Part shown: in pieces, positions 45,681 to 55,435 of the stretch
Layout: each line of letters starts with the position of its first letter
Numbering within the stretch: position 1 is the first letter of the stretch
Source of the DNA: Labia minor
Taxonomy: Eukaryota > Arthropoda > Insecta > Dermaptera > Spongiphoridae
Direction: 5' to 3'
DNA length: 64,000 bases
NCBI GenBank assembly: GCA_963082975.1
Contig: OY720346.1
Location: forward strand, 47,345,296 to 47,409,295
The notes under the pieces: generated by a model
Told to the model about the DNA's origin: nothing
The model's database searches: none
What the model saw: the letters and a program-made list of their open reading frames with translations, nothing else
Program-made: the position numbers and the translations under genes

Positions 45681-47933
45681 GGGGTTATTATTAAATAGGA
45701 TCACTAGTTGGATAAATAACATGAATATAATAGGGGAAGTTCAGGCAGACTGTAGACAATATTAACACCCATATTAATATAATTAACCTCCGGTTAAATA
45801 AAAAAAGACAAAAGTCTTTGCATTCTTCGTGGATTTCTCCTCCGCATTCGATCGAGTTGTTAGACAGTCTCTATATTACAAATTATTGAATTTAGGAATC
45901 ACTACCAAGGTAGTTAAAATAATAAAAAGTCTACAGTATACAGGCACACAGGATAGTGTGTGGTGTGGAGAAAAGCTAACTCAACAACTATGGGAGTGAA
46001 ACAGGGATGTCTGCTGAGTCCGACGCTATTCTCATTGTTTGTGAATGATATAGAAGATGTTATGGAGGGGATGGGGGTGACCATTGGTGAAACTAGAATT
46101 AAGATGCTGACCTATGCGGATGACATTGTTATTTTAGCCCCGGAAAAGATAGTGCTACATAGTGATAAACACATTGGAGAATTATTGTAAGATATGGAAT
46201 TTAGTAGTAAATTTAGAAAAATCCAAAATAGTAGTATTTAGAAATGGTGGGCGACTTGGGGCAGGAGAAAATTGGTATTTTTGTGAAAAAAAAGTTGAAA
46301 CAGTGAATAAATACAAGTATCATGGAATTACAGTAACGTCGGGGTTGACAATGGGATGGCACTTTAAGGAAGGGAGGGCCATATTTGCTCTTAATTCCTT
46401 TAATAGAATCCTATTAAATGATAAAATAAACTAGAATTCAAAGTTGAAAATCTCTAATTCAGTATCACGTTCAATAATATGTTACGGTGCCCAGGTATGG
46501 GGATATAAAAGTTATGACGAGGTTGAATTACCATTTAAATTCTTCGTCCAAAGATGTTTTAATCTGTCAAGGAATACTCCCGATTATATATTATACTTGA
46601 AAACACACCTCTCACCAACTTATATATATACTTTAAAATTACACTTGGATTACATAATAAAATGTTAAAAAATGACACATAATAGATATCCATTTGTAGT
46701 AATAAAAGAAATTATAAACAATAAGATTTCATGGTTGAAGGACTGGCAAAGTTTATGTAAAAAGTGTAACCTTAACATTAGTGATATCCTTCATGGTAAA
46801 ATCAGTTCAAAATGTATAGTGTATGAAATGAAAAAAATAATAGTAAGTGATCTAGTAGAGAGGGTGAACAAAAGTGAAAGTCATACAATTTATAAACAAT
46901 TTGAAGATTTGAATATGAAAATGAGAGATGAGTGTAAATAGAGGAGTTGGCTGATGAAAATTCGAGGGGAATTGTTATATTTCATTCATTTATTTCTCAA
47001 ATGCATACAGCCGCATTCGGTATTACATAACAATTTAAAATATTGCAAACATAACAATTTTTTAAAGTTCATCAATCAACTTCTGTGATGTCGTTTTCTT
47101 CCTAGGAGCTATCCTCTCATTCTCTATCTCGATATAATCATCCACCAGAAAATCCTCTTCATACACCCCAAACAAAACCATCTCAGAGCACCAACACCCA
47201 AAAACCACCACCACCACACAGACAAGACTAACACATATCAACAAAAAACACCAAAACAACACAACAAACAAACACACCACAACAACACAACAAACAAACA
47301 CACCACAACATCCATCCCACCACCATACAGGAGGTCCCTCGCTATGTCACTACACCCAAATATTTTATTAAAAAAATTCACCCATCAGGTCAAGTCAATT
47401 GTATTGACTCTGTTGGGCTTATATCTCATCCTGCTTATGGTCTTCGAAAAATCCGCCAAGAGAATTGTTATATTTAAATAAATATACTTTCGGAGACCAA
47501 GTCAAAATCTGCTCATTGTATAATCTTTCAGAAGAGGAGGACACTTTCCATTTCATTGGAAGATGTCCCATCTTGAAGGAGTTTAGAATTAGGGCACTTG
47601 GAAGGGAAATACTTACCTTTGAGGAGTTCAAAGAGCATCTTGAAGGGAGGGATTGGCAGAGTCTTGTCAAATATAGTAGGGAGGCCTGGTAATACATATA
47701 CTCTCTAATAAGAGAATTTAATTTTTGATCTTTAATTTCTGATTTTAAAACATCTAATTGTGATTTTTTAAAGGTGAAACGGAGATATTTCATTGAAAGT
47801 AATTATATATGTATAGTGAAAGAGGATTTCATCACAAGGCCAAAGACCATGATTATATCTTGTACTAAATGTATATATTTGTATATAAAATTCTCTCAAA
47901 ATAAAGATTATTATTATTATTATTATATTATTA
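45681..47933 (+). mobile_element. 5'-truncated LINE with 12-bp target duplication
   Basis: Flanked by identical tagtcgttaaga at 45669-45680 and 47934-47945. The coding remnants in order are KVFAFFVDFSSAFDRV (45813-45860), then MGVKQGCLLSPTLFSLFVND and YADDIVILAPE (45988-46145), KYHGITVTSGL, RSIICYGAQVWGY and PFVVIKEIINNKISWLKDW. After a nested insertion comes CSLYNLSEEEDTFHFIGRCP (47513-47572), a zinc-ribbon-like C-terminal motif, and EHLEGRDWQSLVKYSREAW. These are the reverse transcriptase palm and thumb and the C-terminal region. About five to seven frame changes and stops break it up. The 3' end is aataaag plus (ATT)n at 47900-47932. Clade not resolved. Confidence 0.85.
46983..47461 (-). 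mobile_element. Retroposed insertion inside the LINE, 14-bp target duplication
   Basis: gaattgttatattt occurs at 46969-46982 and 47462-47475, exactly bracketing 479 bp absent from the LINE's own order. On the minus strand the insert ends ...gagaaataaatgaatg, a polyadenylation-like hexamer plus an ATGA-type tail, so it was inserted antisense. Its coding-like end reads FLVDDYIEIENER and TSQKLIDEL before a stop at 47062-47064. The upstream part is GT-rich low complexity (47200-47305), and a 5' part reads RMRYKPNRVNTIDLT. I cannot name the family: 5'-truncated LINE, SINE-like or processed-gene copy are all possible. Confidence 0.7.
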
Positions 47934-47945
47934 TAGTCGTTAAGA

Positions 47946-48386
47946 AATAATTAAATTTGATCTTACTTAAAAATTTAATAACATTAATTAATTAATAATA
48001 TATATTGTTAAAAATAAAATTGAATATTATTATTCAGAACAATAAATAATATGAGACATATAGGAAATATACTAATAATCAGTCTATTGGTCTTCTATAA
48101 TGTACTTAATTAGTCCAAAAAACAAAGTACTGAAATTAAAATATTATATTTATAAATATTATTTTTATTAGTTTAAAATCTAATTCAATTTTAAATTCCA
48201 ATTTAATTTAAAAAAAAAAAATTAATTAAATATTTTGGTAAATTTGTATTTAAGTAAGTAAAATTTATTTCGTTAAAACATTCTTCAAGGTGGGTTTATT
48301 TTTTAGTAGATATGAGATATTTTATATTTACAATGAGATTATTATCCGTTATATCGTTATAACGTTTAAATTGTATCCCCTTTCAG
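47946..48386. other. AT-rich DNA, nothing recognised
   Basis: No supported feature. A polypurine run lies near 48215-48225. Confidence 0.5.
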
Positions 48387-48387
48387 G

Positions 48388-48472
48388 TAGTCAACCGGCA
48401 TTGTCGCTGTTGCATAGATTTGTTTCAATACGTTTTAAAATTAAGAAGATTAGAGTGGGTAAAATAATTTGA
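48388..48472 (+). CDS. Weak exon candidate
   Basis: The acceptor-like tatcccctttcag ends at 48387. The following frame reads SQPALSLLHRFVSIRFKIKKIRVG with a donor-like gtgg|gtaaaa at about 48459, or a stop at 48470. It is less AT-rich than its flanks. No domain recognised. It may be chance. Confidence 0.2.
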
Positions 48473-48773
48473 ATGTTATATATAATGTGTTAACCTATTG
48501 TAATTAAGTTTTAATATTAAATACAGTTATTTATTTATATTGTTTTGTCAGAATTTTGAAACATTTTGTCACAATTTGATAAAGTATATTACATATTTGT
48601 TTGCTAAATTTCAATTTTATATCAATTTTTATTAATTTTATTTTTATCTATATAAATTGCTAAATAAGATCTAAAAGATAAAAAAAAAATCTAAACTGTT
48701 TGAATATAATCAAGAGACTATTAAAGAGTTATTTCATTTGTCATTTGCAATTAATTTTATATTTAAATGCATT

Positions 48774-48963
48774 GCAGTATCAGCGCCCGATTTGGGTGCT
48801 CTTGTTAGACGATTGTGGTGGGTTGAGTGACGCTTTGAAAAAGATTAACAAAACGAATGAGAATAGGAAACTTCCCATTTATTCAATGTTTGTTAATTTG
48901 TCTACTACTGTTTTCGTTTTTTTTTTTAAACAAAAACACACACAAAGACATATAGATAGATAG
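48774..48963 (+). CDS. Weak exon candidate
   Basis: The acceptor-like aaatgcattgcag is followed by a frame with balanced codon use, YQRPIWVLLLDDCGGLSDAL then KKINKTNENRKLPIYSMF, which decays into a Phe/Lys run from homopolymers. No family is recognised. It lies 300 bp downstream of the previous candidate on the same strand, but I cannot show that they belong together. Confidence 0.2.
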
Positions 48964-50144
48964 AAAAAGAAATATACAAAACAAAATGAAACAAAAATAA
49001 AAAAAAAGTTGACCTCATTTGTACACAATTAAAGAATTTTCTACCAATTAATGAAAAAAATCTAATAGACGAAATATTTAATATATTATATTTCTCTACT
49101 CTATTGAATTAAATAAAATTATATCCAAAATCATTCACTTATATATTATATTATATATATATATATATATATATATTATTTCACTTATTAAACATGTATA
49201 AAATTCAATTTTACGAATTAAAGAAAACATTTATTAAGATAATTCATTTATATTTAGAATATATTTGGATTAGCAACATTACTATAATATTAATAATTTT
49301 AATAACAATATGAGTGATCATAAAGGGAAATTCATCTTACCATCATTTCTCTATTTGAATAAATAATAAGATAATAAAACTAAAATTGAAATTTAACTAA
49401 TCTTAAAAATAAATCAAATATTATTTTTTTAATTTCTCTATGAATAAATTTAAATATATATGATTAAATATACATTTCCTATTCTTAAAAATATATGAAT
49501 AAATAAATTTTTTAATTTTATAATAAAATAAAGTTTATAAAAACTATTAAGAATTTTTTTAATATAAAATTGCTCACTAGGCTTTTCTGGAAAGTTTTAA
49601 GTAATCCTTACCGATGATAACTATTTGGAGCCGGTCTCATTTTGAATAATCTTCTTTTCTTCACTTTTCAAACATAGATTGGTTATTAAAGAAAGCTTCC
49701 GCGAAGAATATTATTTATTTGGTTACTGGCGGTCTATCAAATTAATTAATAAGAATATTACTCCCCTAATTGGAAATATATTATAGTAGTTCAGGGTACC
49801 CTCCATAGGGTGCGCATGTCAAATCCAGACATTTCCACAAGTTGAGACCTTTAAATATACCCAATACAACCCGATTTTATTTATTAAATTGAAAATATTT
49901 TTTTTATTGAATTTCTTTTCTATTGAATTGAAAGTAAAAAGTGCCCTTATTAATTTGATTTTATTCAATTTGTTCATCCACCAACAGAAAGAGAGAGAGA
50001 GAAAGAATCTATTTAATTAAGATATTCAATTCAAAGATTATATAAATAGATTTGAACGTATATATAGCTTTTGAAACAAATTGGAACTTGTGCTTTTGTC
50101 CTATTCGCATTTTCTTCCATTAATCACTTGAAGGAAAGCTCGTG
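48964..50144. other. AT-rich DNA with one mixed segment
   Basis: TA microsatellite at 49154-49176. 49560-49860 is less AT-rich, including ggtaccctccatagggtgc (49796-49814), with no product recognised. Confidence 0.45.
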
Positions 50145-50309
50145 ATGGATGACCACATCTCAATTCAAGCAAACTTAAAGAAAATCCTTAAAAAAAGTGT
50201 AGCTCTTCTTCTTCATCTTCTTCTTCATCATTCCATCGTGCCATGCCAGTACGTCACCTCTGAATTAGAACACTTCATACTCCTCCTCACTCATCGCATA
50301 ATGATGTAA
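50145..50309 (+). CDS. Small ORF of 54 codons, unknown
   Basis: ATG in a good context (gtgATGG, G at -3 and +4) opens MDDHISIQANLKKILKKSVA, followed by Leu/His-rich LLLHLLLHH and YVTSELEHFILLLTHRIMM, then TAA. It lies in a segment (50090-50400) that is clearly less AT-rich than the surroundings. The Leu/His part comes from a CTT/CAT repeat. A donor-like cag|tacgtc is not canonical. Could be chance or part of a longer noncoding RNA. Confidence 0.2.
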   Translation: MDDHISIQANLKKILKKSVALLLHLLLHHSIVPCQYVTSELEHFILLLTHRIMM

Positions 50310-50999
50310 CTCAACACTCAACATTATAATTACTAATTTGCTAGCAGTCTTTCACATCCATCTCAATCTCGCAAACGATTATGTAAATACTCTTCACCAA
50401 TCTTGTGAAAAGCTCATATTTCTCTCTCCACTTTGCTCAATTAATGTAAGATAGAACAAAAAAAAAAATGGAAGGAGATATATAAAAAAAGTAAGACATT
50501 TATTTGGATCAAGTCGCAGAATCATTATGATTTATTACTTTCTCATCTTATATTCATACAAGATAATATAATAGATTTGATGATATTATATTATAAACCT
50601 CTTAAGAAAAAGAGCGTTAGAGGGAATAATAATATTATGTTACTTTACATTAATATATATGATTTTTTCATGAAAATGATTTAAAAAAAAATGGTAAAGT
50701 GTTTACACCATTCGTCATTGTCAATAGTATTTATATCTCTGTATTATTTTTTGAATATTTTTTACTTAGGTGTGGCGGTTAATAATTCTTAATTGACAGT
50801 GGTAGCATGGGATGGTTCACATTCTAATCTTTTATGTCAGTTTTTTTCTATGAAAACACTTTTCAAAATGTCAATGATTTTCAAACAATTTCAAAACAGT
50901 ATCAACCTTTTAATTATATTTTTTTTCTTGTAAACATGTTTAGTTTCAAAGCAAATTTTTTGGCACAAATTTCTTTTTTTGTATATTGAAAAGAAAGAT
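50310..50999. other. AT-rich DNA, nothing recognised
   Basis: Mixed until about 50450, then AT-rich. No supported gene. Confidence 0.45.
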
Positions 51000-51575
51000 C
51001 CTTATAGAATTCTGTTAGAAATTTACAATGACAATTTCCTAACGCAAAAGGCTTAAGAAAGTTTGTTTGGATGATCTAAAAGTGATGAAAGACAAGGAAA
51101 GCATAATCCACAGTTGAAAAAATTTCAAAACTGTTAAATGACGATATTCAATAACAAATGTTAAATAAACTATAAATGTAAAATAAACAATTTATTGGTG
51201 CCCTTAATAGGGCAATTCTAAATAATTAAAAAGTTTAAAGGTTGGTCAAATCATTTAAGATTGTCTGCATGTCTTGCGAAAAATCCAGAAGGCACAAACA
51301 CGGAAATGCGATTTTACAGTAAGGCCCCTATAACATAACGAAAGAGGTGGCTCACAATTGGATGGAAGCTCTTGTCTCACCAGCAATACGCACCAGACTT
51401 GGGAACTCAATTATTGTTGGTGTGCTCTTTGCACCAATCTCTGACGCACTATTGCAAGAACACTTCAACAATTATAAAGATAAATTCATAGTTTCAATAG
51501 TAATTTTGTAGTTACTATGATCTGTCAAAAGTGCAGTCTGTTCCAAACTTAAAAGGCAACCCTCATATAACTCGC
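51000..51575 (+). mobile_element. Decayed mariner (Mos1-like) remnant
   Basis: 51005-51190 translates, over several frames, to ILLEIYNDNFLTQKA, KFVWMI and KSDERQGKHNP-like blocks that recall the N-terminal part of Mos1-type transposases. The end at 51530-51565 (cagtctgttccaaacttaaa, then aggcaaccctcata) resembles a mariner inverted repeat. The left end and catalytic core were not found. Weak but consistent. Confidence 0.35.
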
Positions 51576-51687
51576 GAATATTAAATATATAATTTAATAT
51601 TATCAGCCAAAACCATAAAAATATCTTTTGTTTAAACTGAATTGTTTAACTTAAAAATTGATTCAATACTGTATGAAGTTATATATA

Positions 51688-52193
51688 CAGGGTGTCCCAA
51701 AATGAAAGAACAGATTTCAATTTCGTATTACAGACAAACTATGAAAGATAGAAACACATTGCGCATGTCATTGGATAGAGGCAGGTTCAAAGTTTTGACA
51801 CAGCAGCGCTGTTGTTTGTTTATAGCAACATGGCGATTACACCACAGGAAGACCTTGTTCATTGTTTCTGGTCCCCAGATCTTATTCCATATGATTTATT
51901 TTCCGTGGGGGTACATAAAAGAGACAGAATTTGTCCTACCTACTATTAAAGATCTGCGAAATCGAATTATTGAAGCTGTCAATTCAATAAACAGGGTCCA
52001 GTTGATGCGTGTATGGAATGAAATGGACTACCGTTTCGATGTTTCTCGAGCAACACATGGCGCTCATGTTGAGTGGATGATGTCAAAACTTTGAACCTGC
52101 CTCTATCCAATGACTTGCGCAATGTGTTTCTATCTTTCATAATTTGTCTGTAATACGAAATTGAAATCTGCTCTTTCATTTTGGGACACCCTG
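51688..52193 (+). mobile_element. mariner-type MITE with 113-bp TIRs and a fused transposase remnant
   Basis: TIRs 51688-51800 and 52081-52193 start cagggtgtcccaaaatgaaa, match with only about three differences over 113 bp, and are flanked by TA. The interior has ATGGCGATTACACCACAGGA (MAITPQEDL, a typical transposase start). It is joined directly to the C-terminal region from SPDLIPYDLF through KETEFVLPTIKDLRNRII to YRFDVSRATHGAHVEW, which includes the last catalytic-Asp block. Most of the transposase is deleted and a small frame change follows SPDLIPYDLF. The high TIR identity points to a comparatively young copy. Confidence 0.85.
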
Positions 52194-52676
52194 TATATAT
52201 ACCATATATATATATAATTAAATGACTACGCAATCCTAAACTCCTTTTAAACGGCTTCATGGATCTTAATGGTTCGCGTATCATTAGAACCGTCATGACC
52301 CAAGAATAAGGTATATGGTTGAAAATTTCAAAAAAGTTGATCCGTTCCAAATTTATGGACAAAAACCGACCCAAATAAACAACGCTCCATGTGGCGCCTT
52401 TGGTGGTTCAGTTAAGAAGTTGGCACTCAATATATAATTATAAATTGTAGAAATTTTCATAGAGAATATAAATTAATTAAATTGAATATTACTACTAATT
52501 GATTAATATTTTCTAAAACAAAGTAATATTTTTTTATATTTAAATTTATATTATATATTATTATATATATTTATATATTATATTTTACGGACCGAACGCA
52601 CGGGATGGACAGGAGAGAGAACAAAAATTATTTTCAAATAGTATACGATCACTTTTATAACTACTATTTTCAGTGA
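52194..52676. other. Unassigned mixed block then AT-rich DNA
   Basis: 52215-52430 is of mixed composition, with tatggttgaaaatttcaaa and ccatgtggcgcctttggtgg. It may be part of an unrecognised element, and the minus frame 51979-52374 across it is incidental. From 52430 the sequence is AT-rich with TA runs. Confidence 0.4.
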
Positions 52677-53208
52677 TATCTTATCTTATTATGCTAGCTA
52701 AAATTGTATATATGTATTTATCTATATATATTGGTTCTCAAAAACCGCTCTAACGATTTTTTTCAAATTCACACTAGATATAGTATTTATAAAGAAAAAT
52801 TAAGTTTTATTGATGATATCTCTTGAAACATACAGCTTCATTATTAATTTCTTAATTGAAAATTATATATGGAAAACGTCAAAATTTTTAATACTGCCTG
52901 CTAAGACAGTAAAAAAATGACAATTTTTTATCTAAATACATATAGTCCAGCGGTTGGACTGATGTTTTAACGAGTGGATTTCGTCGGTTCGAAACTCGCC
53001 GGGTGAATCGTTATTTAAAAATGAAAATAATGATTTTGTTATTTTTTTTTCTTTTTATCTATTGTTTACTTTTTAATAAATTACTATTCTATATTTATTT
53101 ATTCATTGTTCTTTTATTAATAAAGTTTTAGATAGTTTTATAAGTTTTAATATTTTTTCAATAAAATATTATTCAATATATTTATTAATATTATTTTATT
53201 TATTATTA
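52677..53208 (+). repeat. E-family repeat, copy E1
   Basis: Runs from atcttatcttattatgctag through ggttctcaaaaaccgctct, atgatatctcttgaaacata and the end hairpin actgcctgctaagacagt (52899-52916) followed by aaaaaaa. Then it continues into a tRNA-like module and an AT-rich tail to about 53208. The same order occurs inverted at 60165-60787 and 62035-62542. Confidence 0.7.
52943..53006 (+). ncRNA. tRNA-like module with pol III boxes (E1)
   Basis: tagtccagcgg (52943-52953) fits an A box and ggttcgaaact (52986-52996) a B box, at about 33 bp spacing. agtcca/tggact can pair as a D-arm-like hairpin and ttttaac could be an anticodon loop. The T-arm stem pairs poorly and no acceptor stem closes, so it is not a functional tRNA but a tRNA-derived SINE-type promoter head. 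Copies lie at 60290-60353 and 62208-62271 (minus). Confidence 0.5.
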
Positions 53209-53399
53209 TTGAGTACCCGAAGTTCCATTCATTTTAATCAGATTGATGCAATGATGCAACAGTTAATAATTGTAATATTGTAATAAATTTCTATCTTGAA
53301 AATTGTTACATATTATACAGGATATTTTAAAAACTATTTCTTTCTTTAATTAATATTCATTTTTTCTATAAGTCAGATATATTTCCAAATATTAAATAA
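53209..53399. repeat. D-type fragment and AT-rich DNA
   Basis: 53217-53290 (gagtacccgaagttccattc through gattgatgcaatgatgcaac) matches, inverted, part of the D1/D2 body (41305-41370). The rest is AT-rich. Confidence 0.5.
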
Positions 53400-53890
53400 T
53401 TTTTGAAGTGAAAACTTCTTTAGCGGCGTTGAGCACTTTTGCGGGATGGGGAAAAAGTATAGAACTCGCGTGATCGTGACCAACACCATGAAACCATCTG
53501 CTTTCAAATTTCTTATAACAGAGCGCGAAATTTGAATTGTCATTAGAACTGTTTTATAAATTATCTCTAACATATAAATATATATTTATTATGTAAAGTT
53601 CATTTCATATATACATATATAATCAAAATTATACGAAATGAACTTCACATAATAAATATATATTTTATGTTAGAGATAAGAATTATAAAACAGTTCGTAT
53701 TGCAATATTTTAAACAAAGTTGTGTATTTATATATATATAAATATAAGTTACAAATTTGTTTAAAATATATGTTTAAAATAATATATAAGTTATATATAT
53801 ATACATGCATATGAAATTCATCTTTCTCGTGAAATAGCGCGAATTTCGTCTGTTTTAAAATTTCTTACGCAGAAGTTTTCACTTCTGTCG
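53400..53890. repeat. G-family repeat, copy G2, enclosing a long palindrome
   Basis: Left end tttgaagtgaaaacttcttt then agcggcg (53402-53428), shared with 26351-26380. Right end cagaagttttcacttctg (53870-53887). Both ends contain the same gaagt...acttc hairpin. gcgcgaaattt (53523-53533) recurs as gcgcgaatttc (53838-53848). The boundaries are inferred from these paired ends. Confidence 0.45.
53546..53696. repeat. Near-perfect 151-bp palindrome
   Basis: A left arm of about 61 bp (from gaactgttttataa) and a right arm of about 62 bp (ending ttataaaacagttc) are inverted copies with about four differences, around a ~28-bp AT spacer. A transcript would form a long hairpin. Confidence 0.75.
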
Positions 53891-54059
53891 GCCAGTCCCA
53901 CGACTGCCAATTTTGCTTTTTTAATTCCGAAAAGCTGCAAAGCACGTTTTTTTGTCTTTAGTTTGTTTTATAACCACTTGGGGCGCTAAACAGTTTTTCA
54001 AAAAAACACTATAGAAAAAAAATATATGTACCTATATATTATATATTTATGTATTATTG
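53891..54059. other. Mixed to AT-rich DNA
   Basis: Follows the G2 end with a less AT-rich stretch (53891-54000) and no recognised feature. Confidence 0.4.
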
Positions 54060-54270
54060 AGGAGCACAAGTTCATTAATTTTAATCAGATTGATGCAAAT
54101 GTGTAACATTTAATAATTGTAATAAATAATTAAAGAATTGTGTATCAATATTTTTTAAAGGGTAGAGCGAGAGCTCGGTGTCCCAGGTATTAATATTACC
54201 AGCCAAATCCAATAATAATGAATCATTTTTTTTAACTTAAGTACCGAGCCGAGGCTCGGGGTCCCGGTAC
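54060..54270 (-). repeat. D-family repeat, copy D3
   Basis: Inverted relative to D1. gattgatgcaaatgtgtaac, the hairpin gagcgagagctcggtgtccc, core ggtattaatattacc (54186-54200) and ccgagccgaggctcggggtc (about 54245-54264) match the first ~210 bp of D1/D2. The LINE fragment is absent in this copy. Confidence 0.7.
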
Positions 54271-55088
54271 TATCACTTGGTGACCCACTACCAACGGGCC
54301 AGGATACCAACTTAGGGTAAGTTGAGGTATGAGTAACACCAGATTGAAATAATTTGACTGTTTTAATACGCCTTTATTCATAACTATATCTGTGCGAAAT
54401 CCTCGCATTGGCCAGCTAATATTATATATATATATACATCTTTCAATTGCAATCTGTACATTTATAGTTAAAAAGAGCAAAGAATTATCGAGTATATATC
54501 AATTGAAAGTAGAAAATAAATATTTTAAAAGTTTATTCCTTTTATTTATCTATATTTTTTTTTATTTTTACTATAATATATCATCGCTTTCGATAGTCAA
54601 TATATTATCCAATTTTTTAAAATATCACTATACCTTAGATAAGAAAGAGTACATTGTGAAAGATGGTAAAGTCATAAATATACTTTTAAAAGATATAAGT
54701 AAATCGCTGGGGGAATTTAGTTAGAAAAACTTTTTAGTCCAGTTGAATGGATTGCAATGGGGGTGACGGTTTGTTTGACCTGATTTGTGTTTCTCTCTTG
54801 AATAGTTTTCTTTTTTCTAGAATATTTTAAAATCAATATATATATATATATATATTATATAATAATTTATTAACTTTTATTATATCATTTTTTTTATAAC
54901 AATAGTTTTATTATTACACATATTCTAAATTTTCCTTGTAATTTTATATACTTCTAAATTCTAAATGGTTATTCAAAAAGATGAACACAATTTAATTACT
55001 TTTTAATTAATTAAGTATAAATTAGATATAACCAATTTATATATTAGTAATAAAAAAATGTTTGTAATTATTCGACCTACATATTTTT
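54271..55088. other. AT-rich DNA, nothing recognised
   Basis: A 110-codon frame at 54392-54724 (+) is composed almost only of AT-rich codons and shows no motif. TA microsatellite at 54836-54856. Confidence 0.45.
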
Positions 55089-55435
55089 AACGAACTTAAG
55101 TGAGTTTATAAAATCGTTCAGTCTGTCGTTCTGTCGTTCTGTCGTTCTGCCCGACATCAAACTCAAAATTTTGAAATTCTGACTTCAGATTCGGAAAGAG
55201 CATCGAAAAGTCGTAATGTAAAGTGCCTTTTATTTTTTGATACCCCCTCGGGAACATGGTCAAAATGGCGTCCAAAGTTGAAATTTTTAATATTTAAAAA
55301 TGCGAAATTTTAAATTCTGATTTCAAATTCGAATAGTGTATCGAAAAGTAGTAATGTAAAGTGTTTTTTATTTTTTGATATCACTTCAGGAACATAGTCA
55401 GAATGGCGTCCAAAGTTAAAAAACTTAAGTTCGTT
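55089..55435. mobile_element. Short element with 12-bp inverted ends and a doubled internal unit
   Basis: Ends aacgaacttaag (55089-55100) and cttaagttcgtt (55424-55435) are perfect inverted repeats. Inside, after a (GTCGTTCT)n stretch (55123-55149), a unit of about 130 bp is present twice (about 55159-55290 and 55296-55425). Each unit contains cgaaaagt-gtaatgtaaagt, ggaacat-gtca and atggcgtccaaagtt. A single diverged unit occurs at 59560-59700. No coding sequence. Confidence 0.6.

Noticed and set aside
52943-53006. Functional tRNA gene
   Set aside because: Pol III boxes are present, but the acceptor and T stems do not pair, and the module is repeated within E elements, so it is a tRNA-derived repeat.
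54392-54724. 110-codon open frame on the plus strand
   Set aside because: Long for this window, but built from AT-rich codons over a low-complexity region with TA repeats and no domain.
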